DNA of 64,000 bases from Actinoplanes sp. NBRC 103695 (GTDB taxonomy: Bacteria > Actinomycetota > Actinomycetes > Mycobacteriales > Micromonosporaceae), in assembly GCF_030269485.1 (NCBI RefSeq), contig NZ_BSTL01000003.1, forward strand, positions 248,001 to 312,000, in the 5' to 3' direction. Within the stretch, counting starts at the first letter, position 1. Every line of letters starts with the position of its first letter. Of the stretch, positions 34,370-43,896 are shown piece by piece. Both the position numbers and the translations under genes were made by a program. The notes under the pieces were generated by a model. It saw only the letters and a list, made by a program, of their open reading frames with translations. It did not search any database and was not told where the DNA came from.

Positions 34370-34870
34370 TCAGAGGAACTCGCTGCGATAGGCGGAGGCC
34401 AGCTCGGCGGCTCGGCGGCGTTGCTCGGTGACCTCGTCGTCGGTCAGCCGCGGCGGCGGTGCGTCCCAGCCGTCGACCGTGGTGCCGATGCGCGTGAAGT
34501 ACTCGTCCTGGCCGGCCGGGGTGCACATGCAGAGCATGCGGGCCGGCGCACCGGAGACGTTGCGGAAGAAGTGCGGCGCGTTCGCCGGGACGTTGACCGT
34601 GGACCCGGCCCGCACGGTGTGCTTCTCACCGCGGAACGTGAACTCGATTTCTCCTTCGAGAATGGTGAACATCTCCTCGAAGTCGTGCCGGTGCGGCGGC
34701 GGGCCGCCACCGTCCGGTACGCGCATGTCGATGAGGCAGTACCGGCCATCGGTCTGCTCGCCGGTGATCAGCATCGCGTACGTGTTGCCGACCAGGGAAA
34801 CGAACGTCGTGGCCGGGTCGGCCGGGTCCGCGACGGTCAGCGATCGCGTGGGGTCGTCATCGGGAATCAT
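34370..34870 (-). CDS. Cupin-domain protein
   Basis: 166 residues forming a single cupin barrel: PPPHRHDFEEMFTILEGEIEF supplies the H-x-H...E ligands and ANAPHFFRNVSG the second-motif His. The C-terminal tail (DEVTEQRRRAAELASAYRSEF) is helical. Likely a small-molecule binding or dioxygenase-type protein of unknown substrate. No clear ribosome site precedes the ATG. It is divergent from the XRE regulator, which may control it. Confidence 0.8.
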   Translation of the reverse strand: MIPDDDPTRSLTVADPADPATTFVSLVGNTYAMLITGEQTDGRYCLIDMRVPDGGGPPPHRHDFEEMFTILEGEIEFTFRGEKHTVRAGSTVNVPANAPHFFRNVSGAPARMLCMCTPAGQDEYFTRIGTTVDGWDAPPPRLTDDEVTEQRRRAAELASAYRSEFL

Positions 34871-35156
34871 GCTGCGAGTCTGTGGGAGCTCGCCGAGCCC
34901 GTCCAGGGACAGGTCAACCCGGGATGATCAGCATCCTCCGTCCTACGCGGTCCTGCTCTGCTTGTCCGTCCCGGAATGGGACGCCGGCCGCGGCCGGATG
35001 GCCGCACGCACCGTGAAATGTGACGCTCGGTGTTCACGGCACCCCGTAGAGCGTTCGTGTGAATTGCTGATCCGGGTGCGCCGGTTCCTCGATACCGTTG
35101 GCATTGCCGCGAGACAGTTCTTCGGCATGCGTGTCGTTCGTGGGGCTGGGAGGACG

Positions 35157-35978
35157 ATGGACCGGGCACTGCTGGCCGATTTTCTCCGGGCGCGCCGCGA
35201 GGTGTTGCAGCCGGAGGATGTCGGGCTTGCGCGGGGGCCCCGGCGGCGTACCGGTGGTCTGCGGCGTGAGGAGGTCGCGGCGCTGGCCGGCATGTCGGTG
35301 GACTACTACAGCCGGATCGAGCAGCAGCGCGGCCCGATGCCGTCCGAGCAGGTGCTCGCCGCGCTGGCCCGGGGGTTGCATCTGAGCCTGAGCGAACGGG
35401 ATCACCTGTTCGACCTCGGTGGGCACCCGGCGCCGCGACGGGTCCTGCGCGATGACCACGTCAGCCCGACCATGTTGCGTATCGTCGAGCGGCTGGCGGA
35501 CACGCCGGCGTTGGTGATGTCGCGGTTCGGGGAGACGTTGCTGCAGACCCGGCCGGCGGTTGCTCTGCTCGGGGATTACACCCGGTTCACCGGCATGTCG
35601 CGCTACCTGGTGTACCGGTGGTTCACCGACCCGGCCAGCCGCGACCTCTACCCCGTGGAGGACCACGCGCTGCGGGGCCGGGTTTTCACCGTGGACATCA
35701 GGGCGGCGTACACGGCCGACCCTGGAGGCCGGGCCGGCGAGATCGTGGCGGCGCTCCTGGAGGTCAGCCCCGAGTTCGCCGAGGTCTGGCGGTTGCATGA
35801 GGTGGATGTGACTCACCACCTCGACCTCAAGCGGTACCGGCATGCCGAGCTGGGGGAGCTGGAGCTGTACTGCCAGCGGCTGGTGGACCCGGATCAGGCC
35901 CAGGAACTGCTGGTCTTCTCCGCGGCACCGGGCTCACCGAGCCATGGCAACCTCCAGCTCCTGGCGGTCGTCGGCTGA
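35157..35978 (+). CDS. XRE-family regulator with MmyB-like ligand domain
   Basis: 273 residues. The N-terminal helix-turn-helix (about 8-75) reads RTGGLRREEVAALAGMSVDYYSRIEQ in pieces characteristic of this family. The C-terminal domain (about 100-265; VMSRFGETLLQTRPAVALLG, FTDPASRDLYP) is the MmyB-like ligand-binding region that binds fatty acids in relatives. GGGAGG lies before the chosen ATG. An ATG ten codons upstream has none. It precedes the quinone oxidoreductase operon and is a candidate to bind the twin palindromes between them. Confidence 0.88.
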   Translation: MDRALLADFLRARREVLQPEDVGLARGPRRRTGGLRREEVAALAGMSVDYYSRIEQQRGPMPSEQVLAALARGLHLSLSERDHLFDLGGHPAPRRVLRDDHVSPTMLRIVERLADTPALVMSRFGETLLQTRPAVALLGDYTRFTGMSRYLVYRWFTDPASRDLYPVEDHALRGRVFTVDIRAAYTADPGGRAGEIVAALLEVSPEFAEVWRLHEVDVTHHLDLKRYRHAELGELELYCQRLVDPDQAQELLVFSAAPGSPSHGNLQLLAVVG

Positions 35979-36010
35979 GCGGCGCGGGTGTCGGCTCGCT
36001 CACACCTCAT

Positions 36011-36060
36011 TGCTTCGAACTCGAAGCATGCTACGGTTCAAGTGCTTCGAAATCGAAGCA
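36011..36060. promoter_or_regulatory. Two perfect 18-bp palindromes (operators)
   Basis: TGCTTCGA-AC-TCGAAGCA (36011-36028) and TGCTTCGA-AA-TCGAAGCA (36043-36060) have identical 8-bp arms and centres 32 bp apart, three helical turns. They end 30 bp before the oxidoreductase ATG, a classic repressor position. Confidence 0.88.
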
Positions 36061-36090
36061 CTGGATTTCAACGAGAGGCAAGTGGTTGTG

Positions 36091-37032
36091 ATGAAGGCAG
36101 TGCGTTTCCACGAGTACGGCGACCCGGGAGTCCTGCGGTTCGAGGATGTGGAGCGGCCCGTCCCCGGTGCGGGGCAGGTGCTGATCCGGGTCGCCGGGAC
36201 GTCGTTCAACGGCGTCGACGGCAACATCCGCGGCGGGTTCATGCAGGGCCCCATCCCGGTGACGCTGCCGCACACGCCGGGCATCGACGTTGCCGGCACG
36301 GTCGAGGCGCTGGGCGAGGGGGTGACCGGTCTCGAGGTCGGCGGCCAGGTTGTCGGGTTCCTGCCGATGGTCGCCGACGGTGCGGCCGCACAGTACGCCG
36401 TGGCGCCGGCCGAGGTGCTGACGGCGGCGCCGGCGACTGTCGCGCTGGCGGATGCCGCCGCGTTGCCGACCGTGGGCCTGACCGCATGGCAGGCGCTGTT
36501 CGAGCACGCGGAGCTGGCGGCCGGGCAGCGTGTCCTGATCAACGGCGCCGGCGGCGGCGTCGGTGGCTACGCCGTTCAGCTGGCCAAGAACGCCGGCGCG
36601 TACGTCATCGCCGTCGCCGGTCCCCGGAGCGGCGAGCAGGTCACGAAGGCGGGCGCCGACGAGGTCGTCGACCACACCACCACCGACGTGGCCACGGCGG
36701 TTACCGAGCCGGTCGACGTCGTGCTCAACCTCGCCCCGGTCGACCCGGAGCGGCTCGCCGCCCTGGTCACCCTGATCCGCCCGGGCGGTGTGCTGGTGAG
36801 CACCACGGTCTGGATGCCCGCACCCTCGGACGACGAGCGCGGCGTACGGGGCATCGACCTGTTCGTGCGCAGCGACGCCGAGCAGCTGGCCCGCCTGGTC
36901 GCACTGATCGACTCCGGCGAGTTGCACGTCGACATCGCCCAGCGGGTGCCCCTGGCCGACCTGCCGACGGTGCACGCCCAGGCCGCCGCCGGCGCTCTGC
37001 CCAGCGGCAAGACGATCATCGTCGCGCCCTGA
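36091..37032 (+). CDS. NADPH:quinone oxidoreductase (zinc-free MDR)
   Basis: 313 residues of the medium-chain reductase fold. The N-terminal GroES-like domain runs MKAVRFHEYGDPGVLRFEDV to about residue 120. The Rossmann domain has NGAGGGVGGYAVQLAKNAGA (about 150-170). The structural and catalytic zinc ligands are absent, as in QOR/crotonyl-reductase-like members. It reduces quinones or enones with NADPH, typically as detoxification. It is first of a two-gene unit with the esterase 25 nt downstream, behind twin palindromic operators. Confidence 0.9.
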   Translation: MKAVRFHEYGDPGVLRFEDVERPVPGAGQVLIRVAGTSFNGVDGNIRGGFMQGPIPVTLPHTPGIDVAGTVEALGEGVTGLEVGGQVVGFLPMVADGAAAQYAVAPAEVLTAAPATVALADAAALPTVGLTAWQALFEHAELAAGQRVLINGAGGGVGGYAVQLAKNAGAYVIAVAGPRSGEQVTKAGADEVVDHTTTDVATAVTEPVDVVLNLAPVDPERLAALVTLIRPGGVLVSTTVWMPAPSDDERGVRGIDLFVRSDAEQLARLVALIDSGELHVDIAQRVPLADLPTVHAQAAAGALPSGKTIIVAP

Positions 37033-37057
37033 CCGTCAGCATCAGAAAGGAAAGATC

Positions 37058-38008
37058 ATGTCACTCTCACTGGATCCCGAGATCGCCGCGGCGCTGGCCC
37101 CGATGGCCGGCGCGATGGCCGAGGCCAAACCGCCGGCCGTGGGCGACATCGAGGGCCGCCGCGGCCTGTGGGAGCCGATCATCGGCGCCTCCGGCACAGC
37201 GCAGCCGATCCCGGCCGATGTGCGCACGAGCGAGCACTACGCGACGGCGGACGACGGGGCGCGGATCAAGATGCGCTGGTACGCCAAGGACGGCGCCGTG
37301 CCGGGTCCGGCCGTGCTGTTCTTCCACGGCGGCGGGTACATCTTCGGTCACATCGACCTGTTCGACGGCCCGGTTTCCCGCTACGTGTCGGCGAGCGGTG
37401 TGCCGATGCTGTCGGTGGAGTACCGCCGCGCACCCGAGCACCCCTTCCCGACACCGCTCGAGGACGCGTACGCGGCGCTGCGCTGGTTGCACGAGCACGC
37501 GAACGAGCTGGGCGTCGACACCGAGCGGGTCGGCGTCATGGGTGACAGCGCCGGCGGCGGCATGGCGGCGGCCCTGACCATCCTGACCCGCGAGCGGGGC
37601 GGCCCGAAGATCGCGCGGCAGATCCTGCTGATGCCCATGCTCGACGACCGCACCACCACGCCCGACCCGTACGTCGAGGCGAACGCGCTGTGGTCCTACG
37701 ACGACAGTCGCACCGCGTGGCCCGCGTTGCTCGGCGACGCCGCCGGCGGGCCCGACGTCCCGGCCACGGCGGCTCCGGCCCGCCTCGAGGACGCGACCGG
37801 CCTGCCGCCGGCCTACATCGAGGTCGGCCAGATCGACGTCTTCCGCGACGAGGACATCGCCTACGCGACCAAACTCGGCCGCGCCGGCGTACCGGTGGAG
37901 TTCCATCTGCATCCCGGCGCCCCGCACGAGTTCGATTCCATCGCGTTCGGCTCCGACGTGGCCCGGCGCGCCATCGCCGACCGTGTCCGCGTCCTCAGAT
38001 CCATCTGA
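37058..38008 (+). CDS. Alpha/beta-hydrolase, HSL-type esterase
   Basis: 316 residues. The oxyanion motif FFHGGGYIFGH (about 90-100) and nucleophile GDSAGG (Ser near 166) define the hormone-sensitive-lipase (GDSAG) family. The acid is in DVFRDEDIAYA and the His in HPGAPHEFD. It hydrolyses short acyl esters. AAAGGAAAG precedes the ATG. Co-transcription with the quinone oxidoreductase suggests a shared xenobiotic or lactone detoxification role, which is inference. Confidence 0.9.
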   Translation: MSLSLDPEIAAALAPMAGAMAEAKPPAVGDIEGRRGLWEPIIGASGTAQPIPADVRTSEHYATADDGARIKMRWYAKDGAVPGPAVLFFHGGGYIFGHIDLFDGPVSRYVSASGVPMLSVEYRRAPEHPFPTPLEDAYAALRWLHEHANELGVDTERVGVMGDSAGGGMAAALTILTRERGGPKIARQILLMPMLDDRTTTPDPYVEANALWSYDDSRTAWPALLGDAAGGPDVPATAAPARLEDATGLPPAYIEVGQIDVFRDEDIAYATKLGRAGVPVEFHLHPGAPHEFDSIAFGSDVARRAIADRVRVLRSI

Positions 38009-38181
38009 GCCCGTCCCATATCGGAACGCCTGCGGCGGGCCTCTGCCCTGAATCCGCTACAGCACGACCCACGTGACTGCGCTGATTACTCATTGATAGC
38101 AGTCGATCGGTTTGCCATCATGGCAGCAGCTGTAAGGAAACTTGACCGAGGTCTGACCCGCGCGCCTCCGAGAGGACACCC

Positions 38182-39690
38182 ATGATCAGGCGAATTTCCC
38201 TCGTCGCGCTGGTAGTCACCATGGTGACGACCACGGTCGCGGTCACCGCGGTTCGAAGCGACGCGGACACCGTGCCACGCGCGGTCACTCCACTCACCGC
38301 GAACACGAACGCCGCGTTCGACGCGCTCAACGCCGCGTTGCTGGTGAGCAACGGCAATCAGCGTTACTACAAAGAATCGCTGACCGTGGGGGACAAGGAC
38401 TACTTCTGGCGCCAGGCGCTGGCCATCCAGACGGCCGAGGACGTGTACGAGAGCACCAGGAGTTCCGCCACCCGCGACCTGATCGGACGCCTTCTCGACA
38501 CCTTCCTGCAGCAGAACCAGGGTTCCGGCGGGTTGTACGACTGGAACTGGAACAACTTCAACGACGACCTGCTCTGGGCCGGCCTCGCCTTCATCCGCGG
38601 TTACCGGATCACCGGCAATCGGACCTACCTCACCCAGGCCCAGTACGCCTTCAACCGGGTGTACGACCGGGGGTGGGACGGTGCGCTCGGCGGCGGCGTC
38701 TGGTGGAGCATCGACAAGGCGGACAAGAACGCCCTGAGCAACAGCCCCGCGGTCATTCTGGGTGTCCTGATCTACGAGGGAACCAACGACCGCGGTTACC
38801 TGGACAAGGCACAGGCGATCTACGACTGGGTGTGGCGCACACTGCTGGACCGCGGCACCGGTGGCGTGCACGAGACGATAACCGCCGCCGGTGAGCTCTC
38901 CGGGGGCCAGACCGTCTACTCGGCGGGCGCCTTCGTCGGTGCGGCGCAGGCTCTGTACCGCAACAACGGCCGGTCGTCCATCTTCGACGATGCCAAGCGT
39001 ACGACCGACTGGGTCATCCGGGCCAGGACGGTCAACGGCCTTCTGACCGACGGCAGGCGTGCGGGAACCTGGCAGTCGGAATTCGCCCGGGGCATGGGCG
39101 AGTTCGTCCGGCAGAACAACCTGTGGGCCCAGTACTACGACTGGATGAAGCGCAACGCGGACGCGGCCTGGAGTGTGCGCCGTACCGACCTCAACCTGTC
39201 CTGGAACCGCTGGGACGCGCAGACCCCGCGGGACAGCACGACCACCACCGAGGCCATCGGCGCCGTGGTCATGCAGGCGGTCACCCCGGCGTCCAGGCCG
39301 AACGGCACGACGAACGCCGTCCTGAGCAACTTCAACGACAAGTGCATCGACGTACCCGGCTCCAACTACAGCGACGGCCAACGGCTCACCACTTGGACCT
39401 GCAACAACGGTGGGAACCAGACATGGGAGTTCGCCGGAGGCACGCTTCGGACAGGCAACAACAAGTGCATGGACGTGGCCGGCGGCTCCACGCAGGACGG
39501 GGCGGTCATCCAGATCGCGACGTGTTCGGGAAACCAGGCGCAGCAGTTCACACTCACCGCGACGGGCGCCCTGGTCAACCCGGCAGCGAACAAGTGCGTG
39601 GACATCAAGAGCTGGAACGGCGCCGACGGTGCGGAACTCCAGCTGTGGGGCTGCAACGGCGGCACCAACCAGAAGTGGCATCGTGGCTGA
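38182..39690 (+). CDS. Secreted GH76 alpha-1,6-mannanase-like enzyme with ricin lectin
   Basis: 502 residues. A signal peptide (MIRRISLVALVVTMVTTTVA) is followed by an (alpha/alpha)6 barrel to about residue 370. The adjacent catalytic aspartates lie in NNFNDDLLWAGLAF (about 132-133). The C-terminal 120 residues are a ricin-type beta-trefoil with three 'KC(I/M/V)D(V/I)' repeats. GH76 enzymes cut alpha-1,6-mannan of yeast cell walls or actinobacterial lipomannan. GAGAGGA lies before the ATG. Monocistronic, and its stop is 17 bp from a convergent regulator stop. Confidence 0.88.
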   Translation: MIRRISLVALVVTMVTTTVAVTAVRSDADTVPRAVTPLTANTNAAFDALNAALLVSNGNQRYYKESLTVGDKDYFWRQALAIQTAEDVYESTRSSATRDLIGRLLDTFLQQNQGSGGLYDWNWNNFNDDLLWAGLAFIRGYRITGNRTYLTQAQYAFNRVYDRGWDGALGGGVWWSIDKADKNALSNSPAVILGVLIYEGTNDRGYLDKAQAIYDWVWRTLLDRGTGGVHETITAAGELSGGQTVYSAGAFVGAAQALYRNNGRSSIFDDAKRTTDWVIRARTVNGLLTDGRRAGTWQSEFARGMGEFVRQNNLWAQYYDWMKRNADAAWSVRRTDLNLSWNRWDAQTPRDSTTTTEAIGAVVMQAVTPASRPNGTTNAVLSNFNDKCIDVPGSNYSDGQRLTTWTCNNGGNQTWEFAGGTLRTGNNKCMDVAGGSTQDGAVIQIATCSGNQAQQFTLTATGALVNPAANKCVDIKSWNGADGAELQLWGCNGGTNQKWHRG

Positions 39691-39707
39691 AGCCGTCCAC
39701 CCGGCGG

Positions 39708-42230
39708 TCAGCTCCTCCCGTTCCGCTCCGCGTGCTTTCCGCTGCGGTAGACCCAGAGCGCAACCTCCACCCGGGTGCGGACCTCCAGCTTCGCGCGGAT
39801 GTTCATCAGGTGGCTGTCCACGGTGCGGGTGCTGATGGAGAGGTCTTTCGCGATCTGAGCGTTCGTCAGGCCGTCGGCGACCCGCAGCGCCACCGCGAGC
39901 TCCCGGCGGGTCAGGACGCCGGTGAGGTCCTCGTCGATCGGAGTGCCCCCGCTGACCGCCAGATCGGTGAGCTGCGCAACCGTCATCGATGAGCCCTTGG
40001 CCGACGCCGCCACGGCCGCCGCGGGGTCGATGGCGTGTTGCGCCGCGCTCTTCGCCGCTTCGAGCTGCCGAGTCCAGAAATCCTGCACCGGGCGGCCTCT
40101 GGTGGTCGTTCCGGCCAGCAGGGTGAGGGCGAGCATGTGCTGCTTGCGCCGTACCGCGAGGATGGCCGCGCATTCGATGGCGCTCAGGACGGTATCGCGG
40201 TCAGGCACCGACATGGTGAGGACGGCGGTGACGTACTCGGCGGCGGCCGCGTCGTCCCGTTGCAGAGTGGCCGTCACGGCGGCGGTGTGCAGCAGGCTCA
40301 TCCCGGAGTGGTTGGCGAAGCGGGCGGTGATCGGCAAGCTCCGATCGGACCGCGACTCGTAGATCCGGATGGACTCCGTGATCGCCTCGCGCGCCGCGAC
40401 CAGGTCGCCGCTGGTGACGAACAGCCATGCCTGCTTGTTGAGGACCCAGCCGGCCAGGCCCGTCCGATCCACTCGCATCAGCAGCTCGACCAGTTCGTTT
40501 CCGACCTGGATACCGCCGGGGAGGTCGCCGGTGGAGGCGCGCGTGAACATCACGCTGGTGAGGGCGATCGCCAGTGTGTCCACGTCGTCCAGCCCACGGG
40601 CCAGCTCGAGAGCCTCGTTCGAGTGGCGGACCGCGGCATCGAGATCGCCTTGGCGGGTGTCGTTCTTCGCGAGCCAGGTCAGGGCGTTCGAGCGGTGGAG
40701 CGGCGATGTCGAAGGATCGTTCAGCACGTCGGCGAGGAGTCTTCCGACCTCGTCCAGATCGGCGGCATTGGCGAGAAAGCGCGAGAGCAGAATGGCCAAC
40801 GTCGGGTGCGAAGGATGACTGATGGCGGCGGCGACGTCCACCCCGTAGCGGAGGTTGTCCAGCTCGAGGACGATCCGGTGCTCGGTCGCTGTCAGCTCGT
40901 CGCCCCCCGGATGCTTGAGGAGCTGCTGCTCGAAGCCGGCCAGCCAGTCCAGCAGCAGGATCTGCGTGGGTACGAGTTCGCCGGCGTCGGCCAGCACCTC
41001 CTGGCCGAACGCCCGCAGCGATTCGAGCATCCGGAACCGGCCCGGCTGCTGCGCGTCGACGACGATCAGTGACTTGCGAGCCAAGTCGGTCAGCAGCGCC
41101 GACAACTGCTTGCGCGGCAGACTCAGGCCGGCTGTCGTGGCGTCCGCGGTCTGCTCGTCGAACCCACCGGGCAGGACCGAGAGCCGGGCGAACACCCCTT
41201 GTTCCGTCTGGTCCAGCAGGTCGTAGCTCCATTGAATCGCGTCGCGAAGGCCTCGCCGGCGGCCGTTCGTCCCGCGCTGGGCGTTGACGAGCAGATCGAG
41301 CCGCTCCGCCAGCTTCGGCAGCAACGACTCCGGAGTCAGCACGTCCATCTGGCCCGCGGCGAGTTCGATGGCGAGCGGCAAGCCGTCGAGCCGGTCGCAG
41401 ATCTCTGTGATGAGGTCCGCCCAGGCGCCGGCCTCGAAGCCCGGTCGTGACTCCGACGCCCGCGTGCCGAACAGACGTGCCGCGTCCGCCCGCAGCGGTT
41501 CGAGCACCGTGACGGTCTCGCCCTGGGCGCGTAGCGCCTCGCGGCTCGTGGTCAGAACATGCGTTTCCGGGGCTGTGGCACGCAGCTTCGAGACAACGTC
41601 GACCACGCCGTCGATCACGTGTTCGCAGTTGTCGAGCACGAGCAGCGCGGCTCCGGACTCGCCGGGCTCGCCCGCCGTACCGACGGCCGACGCCACCTGC
41701 CACGGCTTGGTCACGGGTGCCAGCGAGACCCATCTGACCCCACCGGGATAGGACGGTTCGACGCGCCGGGCCAGTTCCCCGGCAAGCCTGGTCTTCCCGA
41801 CGCCCACCGGGCCGATGACGCTGAGCAGCCGCGTCCGGCCCAGCAGGTCGGACAGTTCGGCGAGTTCACGCTCGCGGCCGACGAAGGTGTCGAACCAGGG
41901 CGGCACCCGGCCCGCCGTCGAAGGCGCCTCGGGCAGGTCCGGCGGGGATTCGCGGGCGGTCAGGATGGCGGCGCCGCTGCGGTACTGGCGGTGCAGCGTC
42001 GAGGCCGGGATGTCGAGCAGCTCGGCGAGCTGCCGCCAGCTGAGCCCCCGCTCGAGCCCGAGCTCCACGGCCGAGCGGAGTCCCCAGGCGGCCACGCGCT
42101 GAGCCTCGGCGAGCGCCGACGCGATGGCCGCGGTCCCCGACGCGTTGTTCGCGGACTCGGCCACGGCGGCGAGCTGTCGCAGGTAGGCCTCGACGTCACT
42201 GCCCGGCCCGCCCTCTTCGCGGTGTACCAA
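39708..42230 (-). CDS. STAND-NTPase regulator with LuxR HTH
   Basis: 840 residues. An N-terminal helix-turn-helix-like segment (LSWRQLAELLDIPASTLHRQ, about 64-83) precedes an NB-ARC/STAND ATPase: Walker A GPVGVGKTRLA near 140, Walker B LLVLDNCEH near 195, then a winged helix and TPR-like repeats. The C-terminal LuxR domain reads LTRRELAVALRVADGLTNAQ and SISTRTVDSHLMNI. Related proteins are large signal-activated regulators of metabolism. No ATG is in frame. TTG with GGAGG upstream is the best start. Whether it controls the neighbouring GH76 gene is unknown. Confidence 0.87.
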   Translation of the reverse strand: MVHREEGGPGSDVEAYLRQLAAVAESANNASGTAAIASALAEAQRVAAWGLRSAVELGLERGLSWRQLAELLDIPASTLHRQYRSGAAILTARESPPDLPEAPSTAGRVPPWFDTFVGRERELAELSDLLGRTRLLSVIGPVGVGKTRLAGELARRVEPSYPGGVRWVSLAPVTKPWQVASAVGTAGEPGESGAALLVLDNCEHVIDGVVDVVSKLRATAPETHVLTTSREALRAQGETVTVLEPLRADAARLFGTRASESRPGFEAGAWADLITEICDRLDGLPLAIELAAGQMDVLTPESLLPKLAERLDLLVNAQRGTNGRRRGLRDAIQWSYDLLDQTEQGVFARLSVLPGGFDEQTADATTAGLSLPRKQLSALLTDLARKSLIVVDAQQPGRFRMLESLRAFGQEVLADAGELVPTQILLLDWLAGFEQQLLKHPGGDELTATEHRIVLELDNLRYGVDVAAAISHPSHPTLAILLSRFLANAADLDEVGRLLADVLNDPSTSPLHRSNALTWLAKNDTRQGDLDAAVRHSNEALELARGLDDVDTLAIALTSVMFTRASTGDLPGGIQVGNELVELLMRVDRTGLAGWVLNKQAWLFVTSGDLVAAREAITESIRIYESRSDRSLPITARFANHSGMSLLHTAAVTATLQRDDAAAAEYVTAVLTMSVPDRDTVLSAIECAAILAVRRKQHMLALTLLAGTTTRGRPVQDFWTRQLEAAKSAAQHAIDPAAAVAASAKGSSMTVAQLTDLAVSGGTPIDEDLTGVLTRRELAVALRVADGLTNAQIAKDLSISTRTVDSHLMNIRAKLEVRTRVEVALWVYRSGKHAERNGRS

Positions 42231-42541
42231 TGCGCCTCCGTGAACTCATGACAGGCCGCCGTCATCACCCCAGGTCCGTGCCCTGCGCCGGAGCCATCAT
42301 GACCAACAATTCCAACGTTACAGCTCGTGACAACCTGGGGCCGTTTGTACCACCTTCAACTCCTGCCGCACCTTGGGCTTGGGATGCGCATGTCAGCGGT
42401 GCCGCGCCGGCCGCGGATGCCGGCGACGAGCGCGACGCCGACTGCGGCGAGGCCGATCTGCAGATAGGACGGTTGCGTTACTGCAGGTCAGAGGCAGTTG
42501 CAGCGTTGTCGCGGGGATGGCCGCCCGCCTATCGTCAAGGT
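42231..42541. other. Intergenic between divergent regulator and transporter genes
   Basis: About 310 bases holding the two divergent promoters by necessity. I see no convincing small gene or strong palindrome. Confidence 0.5.
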
Positions 42542-43417
42542 ATGACCGACCATGACCACGAGCACGGATGGTTGCACGGGCTGCGGCATGCCGTGACGCC
42601 GCACTCGCATGACTCCGCCGACAAGGTGGACTCCGCGCTCGAGTCGTCTCGTGATGGCTTGCGGGCGTTGTGGATCTCTCTGGTGGTGCTGGGGGTCACC
42701 GCGGTGCTGCAGGCGGTGATCGTGGTGTTCTCGGGGTCGGTCGCGTTGCTGGGGGACACGCTGCACAACGTGGCGGACGCGTTGACGGCGGTGCCGTTGG
42801 GGATCGCGTTCCTGCTGGGGCGGCGCGCTGCGACCCGTGCGTACACCTATGGGTTTGGTCGTGCTGAGGACCTGGCCGGCGTCGTGATCGTCCTGGTGAT
42901 CGTCGGCTCGGCCGTGCTGGCCGGGTGGACGGCGGTGGAGCGGCTGCTCGACCCGGAGCCGATGACCCACATCCCGTGGGTGCTGGCCGCCGGGGGCGCG
43001 TGGCTGGGCTGGTCGTGGGCGGACCCGGTCGTCGGCCTGGCCATCACCGTCGCGATCCTGGTCATCCTCAAGGACGCCGCGCGCGAGGTCTATCATCGGC
43101 TGATGGACCGCGTCGATCCGGAGATCGTCGACCGGATCGAGCGGGAGTTGCGCGGCCTGGAAGAGGTCCGCGATGTGTCGGGGCTGAAGCTGCGCTGGAT
43201 CGGGCACCGCATGCACGCCGAGGCGTCCATCGTGGTCGACTCGGGCCTGAGCCTGCTGTCGGCGCACCGGATCGCCGCCGATGCCGAACATCAGCTGACC
43301 CACCGGGTGCCGCGGCTGAGCGGGGTGACCGTGCATGTCGACCCGGACATTCACGCCGGACACGAGCACCATGTGGGGCTGTCGCACGAGCACCGGCAGC
43401 ACGTCGCCGGCCGCTGA
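42542..43417 (+). CDS. Cation diffusion facilitator with an internal deletion
   Basis: 291 residues. The His-rich N-terminus and first helices are normal, with the TM2 metal site in GDTLHNVADAL (HxxxD). After HIPWVLAAGG the protein jumps straight to AWLGWSWADPVVGL. The expected stretch of about 45 residues, with the helix carrying the second HxxxD ('DGLHARTD' in relatives), is absent while the frame stays open. The C-terminal cytosolic metal-binding domain is intact, ending in H-rich residues. Without the TM5 ligands, Zn/Co transport is doubtful. It may be non-functional or a dominant partner in a heterodimer. The comparison is from memory of family members. Confidence 0.85.
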   Translation: MTDHDHEHGWLHGLRHAVTPHSHDSADKVDSALESSRDGLRALWISLVVLGVTAVLQAVIVVFSGSVALLGDTLHNVADALTAVPLGIAFLLGRRAATRAYTYGFGRAEDLAGVVIVLVIVGSAVLAGWTAVERLLDPEPMTHIPWVLAAGGAWLGWSWADPVVGLAITVAILVILKDAAREVYHRLMDRVDPEIVDRIERELRGLEEVRDVSGLKLRWIGHRMHAEASIVVDSGLSLLSAHRIAADAEHQLTHRVPRLSGVTVHVDPDIHAGHEHHVGLSHEHRQHVAGR

Positions 43418-43447
43418 TGCCGCCGTTCGGTGGAGCGGCGGGCCCGT

Positions 43448-43812
43448 GACGCCACCTTGATCGGTTCCGCGCCCGACCTGTGCGTGGTCCGCGAGGCCGG
43501 CAACGGAGAGGAGGTGCTCGGTCTCGTCCGCGCGACGCCGGTGGACGTCGTGCTGATGGACATCCGGATGCCCGGGATGGACGGCCTCGAGACCACCCGC
43601 CGGATCACCGCGGACCCCGGCCTCGCGGCCGTGCGCGTGCTGGTGCTGACCACGTTCGAGATCGACGAGTACGTCTTCGCCGCGCTCCGTGGCGGCGCCA
43701 GCGGCTTCCTCGGCAAGAGCGCCGACCCCGCCGACCTGCTCGACGCCGTCCGGATCGTGCACCGCGGCGAAGCCCTGCTCACCCCGGCCGCGACGCGCAG
43801 CCTGATCCCTCG
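43448..43812 (+). pseudogene. Response-regulator receiver fragment
   Basis: The frame reads a NarL-type receiver from SAPDLCVVREAGNGEEVL through VVLMDIRMPGMDGLETT, VLTTFEIDEYVF and GASGFLGKSADPADLL. The N-terminal strand with the acidic pair is missing, and the frame runs out of homology just before the expected LuxR domain. Truncated at both ends, so not a working regulator. It resembles, but is not a copy of, the intact regulator at 28.2 kb. Confidence 0.8.
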
Positions 43813-43896
43813 TTGCCATTCCTCAGGCCGGGCCGCGACCGGCCGATCAAGCTACTGATGGGGTAACAGGTGTGTTGAAGACCAGGAGGGTCCGAC

